A DNA stretch of 64,000 nt from Salinispora cortesiana (GCF_000484695.1 NZ_AXVR01000011.1:1-64000), one strand, 5' to 3'. Counted from the first letter of the stretch, positions 34,245 through 45,802 are shown. Made by a program: numbers and translations. The notes: a model not told the origin generated them from the letters alone.

Positions 34245-34502
34245 ATGCTCCTGCTCGACGTGGTGCTGGTGGTGCTCGCCCTGTCGATGACCGTGGTGCT
34301 CGGCCGGCTGATTGTCGGCCCCACCGACGCCGACCGCGCCGCCGCGCTCGACCACGGCTTCTTCGTGTTCCTGGCGGCGGTGGCGGTGTTGGCGGTTCGG
34401 TTGGACGCGCCCGGACTACTGGACCTGGTCCTCACCGGCACCATGGTCAGCTTCTTGGCCACGGTCGCGTTGGCCCGCCTGGTGCATCGGCGGCGGCCAT
34501 GA
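34245..34502 (+). CDS. mrpF: Mrp antiporter subunit F
   Basis: An 85-aa three-helix subunit. The conserved loop RLIVGPTDADRAAALD after helix one and LTGTMVSFLATVALAR in helix three identify MrpF. It starts 3 bp after mrpE and overlaps mrpG by 4 bp. Confidence 0.88.
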   Translation: MLLLDVVLVVLALSMTVVLGRLIVGPTDADRAAALDHGFFVFLAAVAVLAVRLDAPGLLDLVLTGTMVSFLATVALARLVHRRRP

Positions 34503-34855
34503 TCCGGATGCTGGTCGCCTCCGCGCTACTGGTCATCGGCGTCGGCCTGATCGTGATCAGCTCCCTCGGGCTGATCCGACTGCCCGATGTCTACAACCGG
34601 ATGAACGCCGTCGCGAAGTCGGGCAGCCTGGGCCTGATCTGTGTCCTGCTGGCGGTGTTGCTGTTGCTGCCCGGCCCCCGGACGGTACTGGTGGGCCTGG
34701 TCGCCATCGGGCTGCAACTCGTCTCGGCGCCGGTCGGCGGGTACGCCCTGGCCCGCGCCGCCTACCGGGCGGGTAGCCCGCTGGCCGACAGCACGCGCTA
34801 CGACGAACTTGGTGGGCGGGTCCCGGCGGCGCGTCGGCGGGCGGGCCGGGAATGA
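34499..34855 (+). CDS. mrpG: Mrp antiporter subunit G
   Basis: A 118-aa subunit closing the operon. LIVISSLGLIRLPDVYNRMN and AVAKSGSLGL are the MrpG signature, and three helices are visible. A basic C-terminal tail of about 25 residues follows. After the stop, about 90 bp of imperfect ATGACCGG/CCGGG-rich sequence precede the leuS leader. Confidence 0.88.
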   Translation: MIRMLVASALLVIGVGLIVISSLGLIRLPDVYNRMNAVAKSGSLGLICVLLAVLLLLPGPRTVLVGLVAIGLQLVSAPVGGYALARAAYRAGSPLADSTRYDELGGRVPAARRRAGRE

Positions 34856-34955
34856 CCGGCCGGGAGATGACCGGTGCGGGCAGGACGGGCCGGGGGATGG
34901 CCGGCCTGGGATGACCAGCCCGGGTGGCCGCGGGCGCGCTACCGGGGGTCGGCGG

Positions 34956-34961
34956 TACACT
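34956..34961 (+). promoter_or_regulatory. Candidate -10 box of the leuS attenuator transcript
   Basis: TACACT ends 7 nt before the ATG of the leader peptide, which places the likely transcription start at that ATG. No -35 hexamer is convincing in the very GC-rich upstream sequence. Confidence 0.5.
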
Positions 34962-34968
34962 CCGGGGT

Positions 34969-35007
34969 ATGGCCGGAGTCTTCCTGCTTCTTACCGGGCC
35001 GTGCTGA
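34969..35007 (+). CDS. Leucine-rich attenuator leader peptide of leuS
   Basis: A 12-codon ORF encodes MAGVFLLLTGPC. Its three consecutive leucine codons are CTG CTT CTT; CTT is uncommon in this GC-rich DNA, which would sharpen the response to charged leucyl-tRNA. The stop (35005-35007) lies in the 5' arm of a hairpin that is mutually exclusive with the terminator at 35034-35059. It is probably read from a leaderless transcript. The peptide itself need have no function. Confidence 0.75.
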   Translation: MAGVFLLLTGPC

Positions 35008-35037
35008 TGCGCTGAACGCGCGACAGCACGGCGGCCC
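34996..35037 (+). promoter_or_regulatory. Antiterminator hairpin of the leuS attenuator
   Basis: GGGCCGTGCTG (34996-35006) can pair with CAGCAC (35024-35029) and GGCCC (35033-35037), giving 11 bp with a 3-nt bulge. An inner GCGC/GCGC stem (35009-35012, 35018-35021) stabilises it. The structure takes bases from the 5' arm of the terminator. A ribosome stalled on the Leu codons would let it form. A ribosome reaching the stop codon would block it and let the terminator form. Confidence 0.65.
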
Positions 35038-35059
35038 CTCCTGTGCGAGGGGCTTTTTT
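35034..35059 (+). terminator. Intrinsic terminator of the leuS attenuator
   Basis: GCCCCTC (35034-35040) and GAGGGGC (35047-35053) form a perfect 7-bp stem with a 6-nt loop, followed by TTTTTT. A true U-tract is rare in this window. The terminator is 92 bp before the leuS start, in the position expected for attenuation rather than for ending the mrp operon. Confidence 0.8.
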
Positions 35060-35150
35060 GTGCCTGTCGCCGGCCAGGTCCCGCCGGCCGGTGGCGAGCA
35101 TCGACCGACACCGCACGAGACCATCCGCGCCGACTGAAGCGAGGAGAGCC

Positions 35151-38015
<2,865 letters not shown>

Positions 38016-38039
38016 GGTCGCTCGTCAGCCCACACTGCT

Positions 38040-38108
38040 GATCATGGAGTTGTGGTGCCCGGTAGGTGCCCGGTCCGGGGAGCGCCACCCCACCACAACT
38101 CCATGATC
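38040..38108. repeat. 18-bp perfect inverted repeat, probable extragenic palindrome/terminator
   Basis: GATCATGGAGTTGTGGTG (38040-38057) and its exact reverse complement (38091-38108) flank a 33-nt GC-rich loop. It lies between leuS and the convergent membrane protein gene. The arms are less GC-rich than the surroundings, which suggests a conserved mobile or REP-like element rather than chance. It could end transcription from both sides. Confidence 0.75.
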
Positions 38109-38170
38109 GATGTGGGGCTGCCCCGGCACGGGTGGCGCGGCTGTGCACCCGGCGTGCCGGGTGCGTCTGG

Positions 38171-38932
38171 TCAGCGCCGGCGCCGAGTCCGTCCTGGGCT
38201 GCCGGCCCCACCGGCCCGCTCGGCGCGCCACCAGCGGTGGATGAGCACCGCGCTGGCGATCAGGCCGAGTCCGGCCGGGGCGGCGGCGAACCAGTTGACC
38301 TCGCCGGGCGAGGTGACCGCGGCGCCGACGGCGGCGTATCCGAAGGCGGTCGGCGCGGAGGCGACAACGCTGCCGACGAGGAACGGCAGCACCCGCGCCC
38401 CGGTGGTGCCGTAGCCGTAGCTGACCAGGCCGAAGCCGGCGATTGGCAGCAGTCGTACGGTAACGACGCCGAGCACGTTCTGCCGGGTGAACCAGCCGTC
38501 CAGCCGGGCGAGGCGACCGCGAATTCGGTCGGCGACGAACGCCCGACCGAGGAACCGACCGACCGTGAAGCCGATGGCGGCTGCCAGCAGTGCCGCGCCG
38601 AGCGCGTAGGCGGCCCCCTCCACGGCGCCGAAGAGGGCACCGGCAGCCAGGGTGATGAAGGTGCGGGGGACCAGCGCAACGAGCAGGAGTGCCCCGCCGC
38701 CGATCGCGGTGACTGGGGCGTACCCGCCCAACTGGTCGGCCAGGTGGGGCAGGGCGGTCGGGTCCGGGCGGGGAATCACGAGCAGCGCCACCCCGAACCC
38801 GGCGAGCAGGAGCAGTAGCAGGCCGAATCGGCTGGCCACCGGGTCCTGCCCCCGCCACCCGCGGGGCGGGGGCAGGACCCGGCGGCCGAGGTGGTGGGGG
38901 GTGCCCGGAGCGCGGCGGCCGTCGTGGGTCAT
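38171..38932 (-). CDS. TVP38/TMEM64 (VTT/DedA-like) family membrane protein
   Basis: A 253-aa polytopic protein. After a basic N-terminus, helix one is FGLLLLLLAGFGVALLVI. The family core is VALVPRTFITLAAGALFGAVEG and AAIGFTVGRFLGR, then VVTVRLLPIAGFGLVSYGYG and FLVGSVVASAPTAFGYAAVG. Relatives move lipids across membranes, but the function here is unknown. The gene overlaps gatD by 4 bp, so it may be expressed with the lipid II amidation genes. Confidence 0.82.
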   Translation of the reverse strand: MTHDGRRAPGTPHHLGRRVLPPPRGWRGQDPVASRFGLLLLLLAGFGVALLVIPRPDPTALPHLADQLGGYAPVTAIGGGALLLVALVPRTFITLAAGALFGAVEGAAYALGAALLAAAIGFTVGRFLGRAFVADRIRGRLARLDGWFTRQNVLGVVTVRLLPIAGFGLVSYGYGTTGARVLPFLVGSVVASAPTAFGYAAVGAAVTSPGEVNWFAAAPAGLGLIASAVLIHRWWRAERAGGAGSPGRTRRRR

Positions 38933-39651
38933 GGTCGGGCGGCAGTGGCCACTGCGGCGTGGCGTTCGGCGCGGAGCCGGTCCGACCAGGTGTCGTCCAG
39001 CGGGGGGAGCTGGTTGACGCCGACTGCCCAGCGCAGCAGCAGGTCGGCCAGGGCTGGGTTGCGGGCCAGGGCTGGTCCGTGCGAGTAGGTGCCGAGCAGC
39101 TTTCCCCGCCAGGCCCCTTCGGTCCGGGTGTCGTTACCGATTCCGGCGGTCACCTGGGCCAGCGGTGACACCCCTGGGCCCAGGCGGGTACGTCCACCGT
39201 GGTTCTCGAAACCGGACAGCGGCGGGAGACCCAGCCGTGGGTCGATGTTGCCGGCCAGTTCGCCGATGGCGCGGGAGGGGCCCCGGTCGGAGGAGAGGTC
39301 CAGCAGCTCCAGGCCGGCGTATTTGGTGCCCTTGGCGAAGAAGGAGGAGCCGAGGATCTGGTAGCCGGCGCAGACACCGAAGACCACCGAGCCCTGCGCG
39401 ACGGCGCGGTGTAGGCCCCCGTCGGCGATGAGCCGCTGCGCGCCGAGCGCCTGGGGGCCGTCCTCGCCGCCGCCGACCAGGTAGATGTCGGCGGTGGCGG
39501 GCAGCGGTTGGTCGGAGCGGACCTCCAGCACCTCGACCGGGTAGCCGCGCCGCTGGGCGCGGCTGGCCAGGATGAGTGCGTTGCCCCGGTCACCGTAGGT
39601 GGAGAGCAGATCCGGGTAGACCCAGACGATGCGCAGGCTGTCAGAGAACAC
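38929..39651 (-). CDS. gatD: Lipid II isoglutaminyl synthase, glutamine amidotransferase subunit
   Basis: A 240-aa class I (CobB/CobQ-like) glutaminase that supplies ammonia to MurT for amidation of D-Glu in the stem peptide. The nucleophile Cys is in VVFGVCAGYQILG (about 93) and the catalytic His in GTYSHGPALARNP (about 190). The N-terminal VYPDLLSTYGDRGNALIL is typical of GatD. Its GTG start overlaps the end of murT by 11 bp, so the pair is co-translated. Confidence 0.92.
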   Translation of the reverse strand: MFSDSLRIVWVYPDLLSTYGDRGNALILASRAQRRGYPVEVLEVRSDQPLPATADIYLVGGGEDGPQALGAQRLIADGGLHRAVAQGSVVFGVCAGYQILGSSFFAKGTKYAGLELLDLSSDRGPSRAIGELAGNIDPRLGLPPLSGFENHGGRTRLGPGVSPLAQVTAGIGNDTRTEGAWRGKLLGTYSHGPALARNPALADLLLRWAVGVNQLPPLDDTWSDRLRAERHAAVATAARP

Positions 39652-40903
39652 GGTCCAACTCCGCTCGGATGTCCTGGAACGCGGTGTAGTTCGCGATGAC
39701 CTCCAGTCGGCCTGGCGGGACCAACTGGATCGCCTCGGTGAAGGAGCGTACGTGCCGGAACGGCACGTTGTTCACGTCGAGTCGGACGGCCAGGTCGAAC
39801 GCTCGGTCGCCGGTGATGAGCACCTGCCGACCCCGCAGGGGGCTGAAGTCGACGTCAAAGAGCCAGGAGGTGTCCAGCCCGTCCGGATCGCGGGCGTTGA
39901 TGGACAGCAGTGTCGGCGCCTCGTCGGCCATGTCGAACGCCTCCAGCCAGCTGGCCGGGTTCTTCGCCAGCAGCAGGCGGATCAGCCGCCCGTCTCGCTC
40001 GACCTGGGCGTACCGGCCGGCGATCGAGGTGACTGAGCCGAGCTGGAGCACGGCGTCAACCGGTCGTACGCCGAACTCGGCCGCGACGGCGAGGGCGGTG
40101 GCGGCGTTGCCGAGATTGACCGTGCCCGGGAGTTGGAGCTGGACTTTGTGCCAGGCGCCGGTCGGGTCGATCACGCCGTCGTCCTCGACGGACCACTGCG
40201 GCTGTGGCCGGCGCAGCGGGCAGCCGGTGCACCACCACTGGTTGTCCTGCCGGGCGATGGTCGAGCCGCACTCGGGGCAGACCCAGGAGTCGTCGTGCCA
40301 ACGTTGGCCAGCGCTGAACCAGACGACCTGGGGCGGGGTGATGCGCTGGTCGTGATTGGTCGGCGGGGTGGCGGCCCAGACCACCATCGGGTCGTCTGCG
40401 TTGGCGATGACCCGCAGCTCGGGGTGGCGGATCAGCGCCGCCCGCCAGAGCTGCGCCATCATGGCGACCTCCCGGGCCCGGTCCAATTGGTCGCGGGAGA
40501 GGTTGAGGAGCGCCACCACGTGGGCGTCCGTGGCGTCCAGCACCTGCGCGAGGTAGTGCTCGTCCACCTCGAGTACCGCGTACGGGGTGCTGCCGGCCTT
40601 GGCGAGCGCCGAGGTGTGCCCGGTGGGCATGTTCGCGCCGAACGAGTTGGTGGCGACCTTGCCGAGCACGCCGACCGCGGCGGTGGCGAGTCGGGTGGTC
40701 GTGGTCTTGCCGTTCGTGCCGGAGACCAGGGCGATGGCGCGGCCCGCGGCGAGGTGCGCGAGGAGCTCCGGGTCGATCTTGAGGCCGATCCAACCACCGA
40801 TGACCGAGCCGTCCCCGCGGCCCGCGGCCCGCGACAGGGCCGCGGCGGTCCGCGACACAGAGCTGGCCACCTTCGCCCGTAGGGGCATTCTCGCGTCCGT
40901 CAC
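39641..40903 (-). CDS. murT: Lipid II isoglutaminyl synthase, Mur ligase-like subunit
   Basis: A 420-aa Mur ligase relative that activates D-glutamate of lipid II with ATP. The P-loop is [14 protein letters not shown] (about 58-71). A four-cysteine zinc ribbon is inserted in the central domain, CPEC at one end and CTGC at the other (about 204-225). The C-terminal DUF1727-type domain ends the protein. The start is GTG 40903 with GGAGTAAC upstream; ATG 40888 is possible. It diverges from mraZ, with 336 bp between them. Confidence 0.92.
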   Translation of the reverse strand: MTDARMPLRAKVASSVSRTAAALSRAAGRGDGSVIGGWIGLKIDPELLAHLAAGRAIALVSGTNGKTTTTRLATAAVGVLGKVATNSFGANMPTGHTSALAKAGSTPYAVLEVDEHYLAQVLDATDAHVVALLNLSRDQLDRAREVAMMAQLWRAALIRHPELRVIANADDPMVVWAATPPTNHDQRITPPQVVWFSAGQRWHDDSWVCPECGSTIARQDNQWWCTGCPLRRPQPQWSVEDDGVIDPTGAWHKVQLQLPGTVNLGNAATALAVAAEFGVRPVDAVLQLGSVTSIAGRYAQVERDGRLIRLLLAKNPASWLEAFDMADEAPTLLSINARDPDGLDTSWLFDVDFSPLRGRQVLITGDRAFDLAVRLDVNNVPFRHVRSFTEAIQLVPPGRLEVIANYTAFQDIRAELDRVL

Positions 40904-41051
40904 GCGAGCGAGGTTACTCCACCCGCGGACTCTCCAGATCGCTGCTGGGGCGGAACGCTTCGGCTCGTTGCCCGGTGCCGTTGGGTGGATCGGGGTGGGG
41001 AGTGGGTCCGATCTATGTCGGACGGTGGGCCTTCCCGGGGGCGGTGCCGCC

Positions 41052-41067
41052 CTCCACTCCGCTCCAC
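41052..41067 (-). promoter_or_regulatory. Two GTGGAG half-sites 10 bp apart, facing murT
   Basis: CTCCAC at 41052-41057 and 41062-41067 reads on the minus strand as GTGGAG repeated with exact 10-bp spacing. The same hexamer and spacing occur in the mraZ promoter on the plus strand. They lie about 150 bp upstream of the murT start, so they could be MraZ sites acting on murT-gatD. Confidence 0.45.
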
Positions 41068-41120
41068 CCGCTTTGACGTGCGGTTTTGGCGGGGCGGTAG
41101 CCGCGCCACGCGGGCGATTC

Positions 41121-41155
41121 TGGTTGCGGGTGGAGGGAAGTGGAGTAGAGTGGGG
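41121..41155 (+). promoter_or_regulatory. mraZ promoter with 10-bp-phased MraZ-box repeats
   Basis: TGG recurs at 41121, 41131, 41141 and 41151. The last three are in GTGGAG, GTGGAG and GTGGGG (from 41130, 41140 and 41150). MraZ is known to bind direct TGGG-like repeats with 10-bp period at its own promoter. A promoter fits the same bases: TTGCGG (41124-41129), a 16-bp spacer, and TAGAGT (41146-41151). Binding would therefore cover the promoter and give autorepression. Confidence 0.7.
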
Positions 41156-41239
41156 CCCGATGGTGCGGCCGGGAGGGCCCACCGGCCCGGGGGTCAGCGG
41201 CGCCGCGAACGCCGCTTGAAGGGCGAGGGGGTTTGGGCC

Positions 41240-41668
41240 GTGTTCCTCGGCACCCACACTCCACGCCTGGACGACAAGGGCCGGCTGATCCTTCCGGCGA
41301 AGTTCCGGGATGAGCTGGCGGGGGGTGTCGTGATCACCAAAGGGCAGGAGCGTTGCCTCTATGTCTTCCCGACGCCAGAGTTCCAGCGCATCGCGGATCA
41401 GCTACGCGCGCAGCCGATGACGCACAAGGCGGCCCGGGCCTACAGTCGGGTCTTCTTCGCCAGCGCGCACGACGAGGTCCCCGACAAGCAGGGTCGGGTG
41501 ACCATCCCGGGTCACCTGCGGGAGTACGCCGCACTCGACCGGGATCTGGTGGTGATCGGTGCGCACACCCGGGTGGAGATCTGGGACCGGGTCGCCTGGG
41601 AGAGCTACCTCGCCGAGAGCGAAGACGAATTCGCTGACATCGAGGAGGGGGTGCTGCCCGGTCTGTAG
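41240..41668 (+). CDS. mraZ: MraZ transcriptional regulator
   Basis: A 142-aa protein with two AbrB-like SpoVT domains. The first starts [20 protein letters not shown] with the DKGR loop; the second has [18 protein letters not shown] with DKQGR. MraZ forms a ring that binds repeats upstream of its own gene and controls the division cluster. GTG 41240 fits the family N-terminus and is preceded by GCGAGGGGG. The promoter lies about 90 bp upstream. Confidence 0.95.
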   Translation: MFLGTHTPRLDDKGRLILPAKFRDELAGGVVITKGQERCLYVFPTPEFQRIADQLRAQPMTHKAARAYSRVFFASAHDEVPDKQGRVTIPGHLREYAALDRDLVVIGAHTRVEIWDRVAWESYLAESEDEFADIEEGVLPGL

Positions 41669-41717
41669 GCGCGACGGCGCCTGGCGTACCGCGAGATCTC
41701 CAGCCGCTTTTCGAGTT

Positions 41718-41743
41718 CCTGGCATCCCTTCCCCGGTGCCAGG
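41718..41743 (+). promoter_or_regulatory. Hairpin in the mraZ-rsmH gap
   Basis: CCTGGCA (41718-41724) pairs with TGCCAGG (41737-41743) across a 12-nt loop. It lies in the 206-bp gap between mraZ and rsmH, the longest inside the early dcw genes. No T-tract follows. It could attenuate read-through or mark an mRNA processing site. Confidence 0.35.
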
Positions 41744-41874
41744 CGCACGATCCGATCGGGGGCCGTTGCCGGAAGGTGGGCGGGAGCGGATGGGGATCTG
41801 GTGGTACGACGGCGGGGGCACCGTCCGACGACAGGCACGGCACGACAGACGGGACGGAACCAGTGGGGGGCGAC

Positions 41875-42981
41875 ATGGGGGAGCTACGCGGTGCGCACGT
41901 GCCGGTGCTGCTTGAGCGCTGTCTCGAGCTGCTGTCTCCCGCGCTGGACCGGACGGGTCAGACGGTCTACGTCGATGCCACGCTGGGGTTGGGCGGGCAC
42001 GCCGAGGCGATACTGACGGCGCATCCGCGAACCATGCTGGTGGGGCTGGACCGGGACACCGAGGCGCTGGCGCACGCACGTGTGCGACTGGCCCGCTTCG
42101 CGGACCGGGTCCACCTGGAGCACGCCGTCTACGACGAGTTGCCCGAGGTGCTCGATCGGCTCGGCCATCCCGCGGTGGACGGGATCCTCTTTGACCTCGG
42201 GGTCTCCTCGTTGCAGCTTGACGCGCCCGACCGCGGGTTCGCCTACGCGCAGGACGCCCCGTTGGACATGCGGATGGACCAGAGCCGGGGAGTGACCGCC
42301 GAGGAGGTGGTCAATTCCTATTCGCATCCGGAGCTGGCCCGGGTGCTGCGGGTCTACGGCGAGGAGAAGTTCGCGCCGCGGATCGCGTCCGCGATCATTC
42401 GGGAGCGGGACCGGGCCCCGATCACCTCGTCGGCGCGGTTGGCTGAGTTGGTCCGGCAGGCAATCCCCGCGCCGGCGCGGCGCACCGGTGGTCATCCGGC
42501 AAAGCGGACCTTTCAGGCGCTACGGATTGAAGTGAACCGAGAGTTGGCGGCGTTGGAGACGGCGCTGCCGGCGGCGCTCGACCGGCTCACGATCGAGGGC
42601 CGGATGGTGGTCCTGTCCTACCACTCGTTGGAGGACCGGCTCACCAAGGTGGCGCTCGCGGACCGGGTTCGCAGCAAGGGTCCGATCGACCTTCCGGTCG
42701 AACTGCCCGGGACCGGCCCGACCTTCCGGCTCCTTAGCCGAGGGGCGGAGCTGCCCGGCGAGGCGGAGGTCGCGGCGAACCCACGGGCCGCCTCGGTGCG
42801 GCTGCGGGCCGCCGAACGGCTCGACCCGACCCTGCAGCAGCGCCAGCGTACCGACCGCGAACGGTACCGGCGGCGGGTCCGAGCGATGCACCAACCGGGG
42901 ACGGGTCCGGCCGTGCGACGGCCGGCCTCGGGGGATGACGGGACAGGGACGGATGACGAGGGGGAGGGACATGACGATTGA
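41875..42981 (+). CDS. rsmH: 16S rRNA (cytosine-1402-N4)-methyltransferase
   Basis: A 368-aa SAM-dependent methyltransferase (MraW) that modifies C1402 in 16S rRNA. The family N-terminus [13 protein letters not shown] and the SAM motif [16 protein letters not shown] are clear. [20 protein letters not shown] and [12 protein letters not shown] are further signatures. The C-terminal 40 residues are an arginine-rich tail. ATG 41875 follows a GTGGGGGGC ribosome binding site. The gene overlaps ftsL by 11 bp. Confidence 0.95.
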   Translation: MGELRGAHVPVLLERCLELLSPALDRTGQTVYVDATLGLGGHAEAILTAHPRTMLVGLDRDTEALAHARVRLARFADRVHLEHAVYDELPEVLDRLGHPAVDGILFDLGVSSLQLDAPDRGFAYAQDAPLDMRMDQSRGVTAEEVVNSYSHPELARVLRVYGEEKFAPRIASAIIRERDRAPITSSARLAELVRQAIPAPARRTGGHPAKRTFQALRIEVNRELAALETALPAALDRLTIEGRMVVLSYHSLEDRLTKVALADRVRSKGPIDLPVELPGTGPTFRLLSRGAELPGEAEVAANPRAASVRLRAAERLDPTLQQRQRTDRERYRRRVRAMHQPGTGPAVRRPASGDDGTGTDDEGEGHDD

Positions 42982-43558
42982 CAAGCGCGACCGCCGGAAC
43001 GGGGCCGGTGGCGGGCAGCGCACACCGCGGGCGGGGGGCCGGACCGCGGCGGAGCGGGCCACGCGCGCCGGCACCCAGACGCTGCCGGCGGGGCGGCCGG
43101 GGGCGACCCGCGCGGGGGGTACGCGTGCGTTCCCGACCCAGGGCACCGCGGCGCTGCGCCCGAGCGCGCGGACCAGCACCCGAACGACTCGGCTGCGGGT
43201 GGCGCCACCGGCTCCGGTATCGGTGCCGCGCGCACCGTTTGCCACGTTGGTCGTCGTCCTGGTGGTCGGCGGGGTGCTCGGCATCCTGTTGGTCAACACC
43301 AAGATCAATGAGAACGCGATTCGGCTGTCTCAACTCCAGCGGGAGCAGACCACCCTCAACCTGAAGCAGCAGCAGCTGAACCAACAGATCACCGAGGCGA
43401 AGGCGCCGGGCAATCTGCTCGAAGCCGCGCGCAAGCTTGGTCTTGTCGAGCTCGAGCCGGGTTACATCCAGCTTCCCGACGGCGGCGCGGCCATCGATGT
43501 GCCGCAGCCGGGCAGCGGGCTAGCGTCGGGGGCCGGTCAGCCGGGTAGCGGGGGGTAG
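42971..43558 (+). CDS. ftsL: FtsL-like divisome protein
   Basis: A 195-aa bitopic protein. A long cytosolic tail of about 90 residues, rich in Arg, Gly and Thr, precedes one helix (about 92-115, [17 protein letters not shown]). A short periplasmic coiled coil follows ([20 protein letters not shown]). [20 protein letters not shown] is the usual FtsL end motif. It belongs to the FtsQ-FtsL-FtsB regulator of FtsW/FtsI. Position between rsmH and ftsI supports the call. Confidence 0.88.
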   Translation: MTIDKRDRRNGAGGGQRTPRAGGRTAAERATRAGTQTLPAGRPGATRAGGTRAFPTQGTAALRPSARTSTRTTRLRVAPPAPVSVPRAPFATLVVVLVVGGVLGILLVNTKINENAIRLSQLQREQTTLNLKQQQLNQQITEAKAPGNLLEAARKLGLVELEPGYIQLPDGGAAIDVPQPGSGLASGAGQPGSGG

Positions 43559-43560
43559 CT

Positions 43561-45711
43561 GTGCCGCCGAGATCGGAGGAGCCGCGCCGGGACGCCAAGG
43601 GGTCCCGGCGCGGCCCGTCCCGCGCCGACAGTTCAGCCGATCCCCGCCCGGCAGAGTCGGGTGGTGGCATCTCTGGTGCCCGGGCCTACACCCCCCGCGG
43701 TCGCAGCATCGGCGAGCAGCGGCTGGGGGACGCCCGCGCAGGTCGCGCGGAGCCCCGTCGGACACCGCGAGGAGATCACAGTCGCTCCGGTGACCCGTTC
43801 CGTCCGGCACTCCAGGTGCTCAGCGGTGGGCGGGGCGGTGCTGCCCGGCGGGCGAACCCGCCGCGTCGCACCTCCGTGGTGCGCACCGTGCCTCGGCGCC
43901 CACCGGCGGAGGAACCACCGCCGCGGCGACGCCCGCCGCGCCCAACCTCAGCTCGGCCGACGCGACGCCGCCGGCTGAGGCCACCCCGTCTGGCCGACCC
44001 CGGCCGTCGGCTGCGGCTCGGCACCGCGCTGGTGCTGACCCTGTTCACCGTCATCGGTATTCGGCTCGTCGTGCTGCAGGTCGTGGAGAATCCGGACTAC
44101 GCCGGTGCCGGAGTCGAGGATCGACTGACAACTGTGACTCTGCCGGCGCCTCGTGGCTCGATCTACGACCGGGACGGCGAGGTGCTGGCGCACAGTGTCG
44201 AGGCTCGGTATGTCTTCGCCGACCCGACCCTGATCGACGACCCGGTGACCACCGCGCAGGCGCTCTCCGAACCGCTCGGTATCCCGGCGGCGGAGCTCGC
44301 CGAGAAGATGCGCAAGCGCAAGACCAACGGCGACGAACTGGAGTTCGTGTACCTCAAACGGGGGGTGAACGTTGACCTGGCCGAGCAGATCGAGGACCTT
44401 GAGCTGGCTGGTGTCGGCGTCGAGCGAGATGAGCGACGGGAGGTCCCCGGTGGGGATCTGGCCGCCAACCTGATCGGCTTCACCAGCCCGGATATGGTCG
44501 GCCTGGAAGGGCTCGAGGCCGGCTATGACGAGGTGCTCGCCGGCAAGGACGGTCTGGAACGGTATGAGGTGGGGTGGCGGGGCGCGCAGATCCCCGGCGG
44601 CTTCAGCGAGACGACCGCGGCGAAACCGGGCAGCTCGGTGTGCCTCACTCTCGACCGGGACCTGCAATACGTGGTGCAGGCCAAGCTGGCCGAGGCGATG
44701 GCGGCGGTCAACGGCTCGACCGCAACCGCGGTCATCCTGGAGGTAGGCACCAGCGAGGTTCTCGCCCAGGCCTCCTACCCGACCTACGACGTCGCGGACT
44801 GGCAGGAGAGCGACCCGGCCGACCGGGACGACGTGGCGACCGGCTTCGTGGTCGAACCGGGGTCGGTGCACAAGGCGATCACGTTCGGCGCCGCCCTCCA
44901 GGAGGGCGTCATCACCCCGGACACCACCCTGCCCGTCCCCAACACCGTCCGCCTCGGTGACACCACGTTCGCCGACACCACCAGGGCGAACGGTAAACGG
45001 ATGAGCTTGGCGGGGATGATGGCGTACTCGTCCAATGTCGGCACCATCGCCATCGCCGACCAGCTCGGTCCGGACCGGCTCATCGACTACCAGAAGCGCT
45101 TCGGGCTCGGTGAGCCGACCGGTGTCGGGTTACTCGGGGAGGCGAGCGGTGCGCTGCTCCCCGCCGACCAGTGGAGTGCTTCGTCGTACGGGTCGGTGCC
45201 GATCGGGCACAGCGTGGACGTCACCGCGATCCAGATGGCTGCCGCGTACGCGACCATCGCCAACGACGGCACGTACGTGGCGCCGCGGCTGGTGAAGGAG
45301 ATCGTCGGGCCACAGGGAGAGCGGACCACGCCGGAGGCGCCGACGACCCGGGAGGTGTTGACCCCGGAGACCGCCGCCGAGCTGCGTACCATCATGGAGG
45401 CGGTGACCACCGTCGACGGCGCGACCGGTCGGGCCGCGGCAGTCTCCGGCTACCGGGTGGCCGGGAAGTCCGGCACCGGCACTCGGCGGGTAGACGGGCA
45501 GAAGCAGCCCGGTGAGGTGGCGGCGTTTATCGGGATGGCCCCGGTGGAGAAGCCCCGATATGTGATCGCTGTCTTCGCCCACACTCCCGGGGGCGGTGGC
45601 GGCGACATCGCCGCGCCGGTGTTCGCCGACATGATGCGGTTCACCTTGCAGCACTATCGGGTGCCGCAGTCGCCGGTCCCACCGCCCAACTTTGACGTCT
45701 TTCCCCGCTGA
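43561..45711 (+). CDS. ftsI: Septal penicillin-binding protein (FtsI/PBP3), class B transpeptidase
   Basis: A 716-aa DD-transpeptidase that crosslinks septal peptidoglycan. One helix at about 157-178 (TALVLTLFTVIGIRLVVLQV) is followed by the dimerisation domain (LPAPRGSIYDRDG) and the penicillin-binding domain. Active-site motifs are SVHK (about 434-437), SSN (about 489) and KSGTG (about 635). The cytosolic tail of about 155 residues is unusually long and is rich in Arg, Pro and Gly. The start is GTG 43561, 2 bp after ftsL. Confidence 0.94.
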   Translation: MPPRSEEPRRDAKGSRRGPSRADSSADPRPAESGGGISGARAYTPRGRSIGEQRLGDARAGRAEPRRTPRGDHSRSGDPFRPALQVLSGGRGGAARRANPPRRTSVVRTVPRRPPAEEPPPRRRPPRPTSARPTRRRRLRPPRLADPGRRLRLGTALVLTLFTVIGIRLVVLQVVENPDYAGAGVEDRLTTVTLPAPRGSIYDRDGEVLAHSVEARYVFADPTLIDDPVTTAQALSEPLGIPAAELAEKMRKRKTNGDELEFVYLKRGVNVDLAEQIEDLELAGVGVERDERREVPGGDLAANLIGFTSPDMVGLEGLEAGYDEVLAGKDGLERYEVGWRGAQIPGGFSETTAAKPGSSVCLTLDRDLQYVVQAKLAEAMAAVNGSTATAVILEVGTSEVLAQASYPTYDVADWQESDPADRDDVATGFVVEPGSVHKAITFGAALQEGVITPDTTLPVPNTVRLGDTTFADTTRANGKRMSLAGMMAYSSNVGTIAIADQLGPDRLIDYQKRFGLGEPTGVGLLGEASGALLPADQWSASSYGSVPIGHSVDVTAIQMAAAYATIANDGTYVAPRLVKEIVGPQGERTTPEAPTTREVLTPETAAELRTIMEAVTTVDGATGRAAAVSGYRVAGKSGTGTRRVDGQKQPGEVAAFIGMAPVEKPRYVIAVFAHTPGGGGGDIAAPVFADMMRFTLQHYRVPQSPVPPPNFDVFPR

Positions 45712-45802
45712 CCAGCGTAGACGGGACATCATCGGTGCGTGCCGACGAACCACCGGGGCGGCTGTGCGGCCGGAACCGGACGACCGGGTAGGGTCTGACG
45801 CC

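Noticed and set aside
34969..35059. A T-box riboswitch before leuS
   Set aside because: No stem I or T-box consensus (TGGNACCGCG-like) is seen. The short Leu-codon ORF with competing hairpins explains the region better.
40904..41239. Plus-strand frame running into mraZ from 40985
   Set aside because: It crosses the mraZ promoter and operator repeats. GTG 41240 matches the MraZ family N-terminus.
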